A model generated the notes under the pieces. The model was given only the letters and a program-made list of their open reading frames with translations. It did no database searches and had not been told where the DNA came from. Of a stretch of 6,417 nt of DNA, positions 5,739 through 6,417 are shown in pieces. The first letter of the stretch is position 1. Every line of letters begins with the position of its first letter. The stretch is taken from positions 1-6,417 of the forward strand of contig CAKUQA010000080.1 of assembly GCA_934675225.1 (NCBI GenBank), written 5' to 3'. Both the position numbers and the translations under genes were made by a program. Origin of the DNA: an uncultured Candidatus Melainabacteria bacterium (GTDB lineage Bacteria > Cyanobacteriota > Vampirovibrionia > Gastranaerophilales > Gastranaerophilaceae).

Positions 5739-5751
5739 TAACAAATGTTAA
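5738..5751. repeat. short inverted repeat, operator-like
   Basis: TTAAC (5738-5742) and GTTAA (5747-5751) form a perfect 5-bp inverted repeat around AAAT, directly next to the larger repeat. It lies about 28 bases downstream of the anmK stop. It could be a small operator upstream of the 76-residue gene, but arms this short and AT-rich can arise by chance. Confidence 0.25.
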
Positions 5752-5779
5752 TAGAATAATAATACTCAACAAATAAAAC

Positions 5780-6417
5780 TTAGCAATTAGTCAACTTACC
5801 TAGTACAACTCGGCGAGCTGCTCCGGTGCATGATGGAAGATTACTTGGAATATTATAATAAGCACAATACCCCAAAAGCGCAAATGCCATAACTTCTTTA
5901 AAATTATTAGAAATCCCATAAGCTTCATGTGTTTTTAAATTAACATGTTTTGGCAAATAATGTCTTAGGTATTTCATTAAAGTCGGGTTGTAAGCCCCAC
6001 CGCCACCTATGATAACTTCTTCAACATCAATGTCAGGATAAATAAAGTTTTCATAAGCTTTTGCAATTGATTTTGCAGTAAGAGCTGTTGCTGTCGCAAT
6101 TATATCTTCCGGTTTTTTAGGTCCAAAACGCAAAGCATTTTCGATATAAGTCGGTGAAAAATATTCCCTACCTGTAGTTTTTGGAGGAACTTTAAAATAA
6201 TACTCATCCTGCATTAAACATTCAAGCCAGCTTTCTGAAACTTTTCCGGAATTGGCAATCTTTCCATCTTTATCATAAGGTTGATTAAAATATTTATTCA
6301 TACAATAATCAATCATAATATTACCTAGCCCTGTGTCAAAACCAAATGTCGGAAAATCTTTCGAAATTACTGTTACATTAGAAATTCCACCAATATTTTG
6401 AACAAGTATATTTTTAT
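5780..6417 (-). CDS. anmK: anhydro-N-acetylmuramic acid kinase AnmK, 5'-truncated by window edge
   Basis: AnmK phosphorylates 1,6-anhydro-MurNAc, released in peptidoglycan turnover, to MurNAc-6-phosphate in the cytoplasm so that it can be recycled. About 211 C-terminal residues are visible, out of roughly 370 for the family. The frame is open to the right edge: the residues before the internal Met at 6316 read VQNIGGISNVT and FGFDTGLGN, the conserved AnmK phosphate and FDTGPGN motifs, so the true start is outside the window. Further on are IIGGGGAYNPTLM (adenosine motif), an EVMAFALLGY block matching EA-AFA-LA, and the C-terminal SCTGAARRVVLGKL matching the family's TGA----LG ending. The Asp of FDTG is probably the catalytic base. 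One deviation is Leu in GLGN where GPGN is usual. It ends 132 bases before the small gene on the same strand. Confidence 0.93.
   Translation of the reverse strand, partial: KNILVQNIGGISNVTVISKDFPTFGFDTGLGNIMIDYCMNKYFNQPYDKDGKIANSGKVSESWLECLMQDEYYFKVPPKTTGREYFSPTYIENALRFGPKKPEDIIATATALTAKSIAKAYENFIYPDIDVEEVIIGGGGAYNPTLMKYLRHYLPKHVNLKTHEAYGISNNFKEVMAFALLGYCAYYNIPSNLPSCTGAARRVVLGKLTNC

Noticed and set aside
1..6417. Mobile element, CRISPR array, toxin-antitoxin or defence system
   Set aside because: I see no transposase, integrase, spaced repeats, tRNA or recognised defence domain; the two small unknown genes are on the minus strand and far apart, so they do not form a toxin-antitoxin pair by layout.

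Overview
The window is AT-rich, densely coding bacterial chromosome with no rRNA, tRNA, CRISPR array, insertion sequence or phage gene visible. Two peptidoglycan genes lie at the edges. The low GC, a PBP4-type carboxypeptidase together with anhydro-MurNAc recycling, and a glycine-rich hypothetical protein suggest a diderm lineage. A non-photosynthetic relative of Cyanobacteria (Gastranaerophilales/Melainabacteria type) is my best guess. This is an inference from style and protein wording, not a demonstrated placement.

Layout: (1) 3-962, plus strand: the C-terminal part of a DacB/PBP4-like D-alanyl-D-alanine carboxypeptidase, cut by the left edge. (2) 959-1375, minus strand: a small two-helix hypothetical membrane protein whose stop codon interlocks with that of dacB. 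(3) 1376-1538: a divergent intergenic region with candidate promoters on both strands and a three-copy 10-bp tandem repeat that looks like a response-regulator binding array. (4) 1539-2411, plus strand: a family 2 glycosyltransferase. (5) 2412-2512: a spacer with a good promoter candidate and a perfect 7-bp inverted repeat. (6) 2513-5434, plus strand: a probable operon of a Gfo/Idh/MocA oxidoreductase, a CDP-alcohol phosphatidyltransferase, the tRNA wobble methyltransferase TrmL and the NAD(P)H-hydrate dehydratase NnrD, with trmL and nnrD overlapping. (7) 5417-5647, minus strand: a 76-residue orphan protein overlapping the tail of nnrD. (8) 5648-5779: an AT-rich spacer holding a strong AT-only inverted repeat. 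(9) 5780 to the right edge, minus strand: the C-terminal half or more of anmK, anhydro-N-acetylmuramic acid kinase.

How the genes may work together: dacB trims peptidoglycan peptides and anmK salvages anhydro-MurNAc, so both edges concern wall turnover. The glycosyltransferase and the sugar/polyol dehydrogenase could serve surface glycan synthesis. The phosphatidyltransferase makes a phospholipid head group. TrmL and NnrD are housekeeping tRNA-modification and metabolite-repair enzymes. I do not see a clearly new defence, mobile or biosynthetic system. The most interesting items are the tandem-repeat regulatory array, the unsettled substrate of the phosphatidyltransferase, and the two uncharacterised small proteins.
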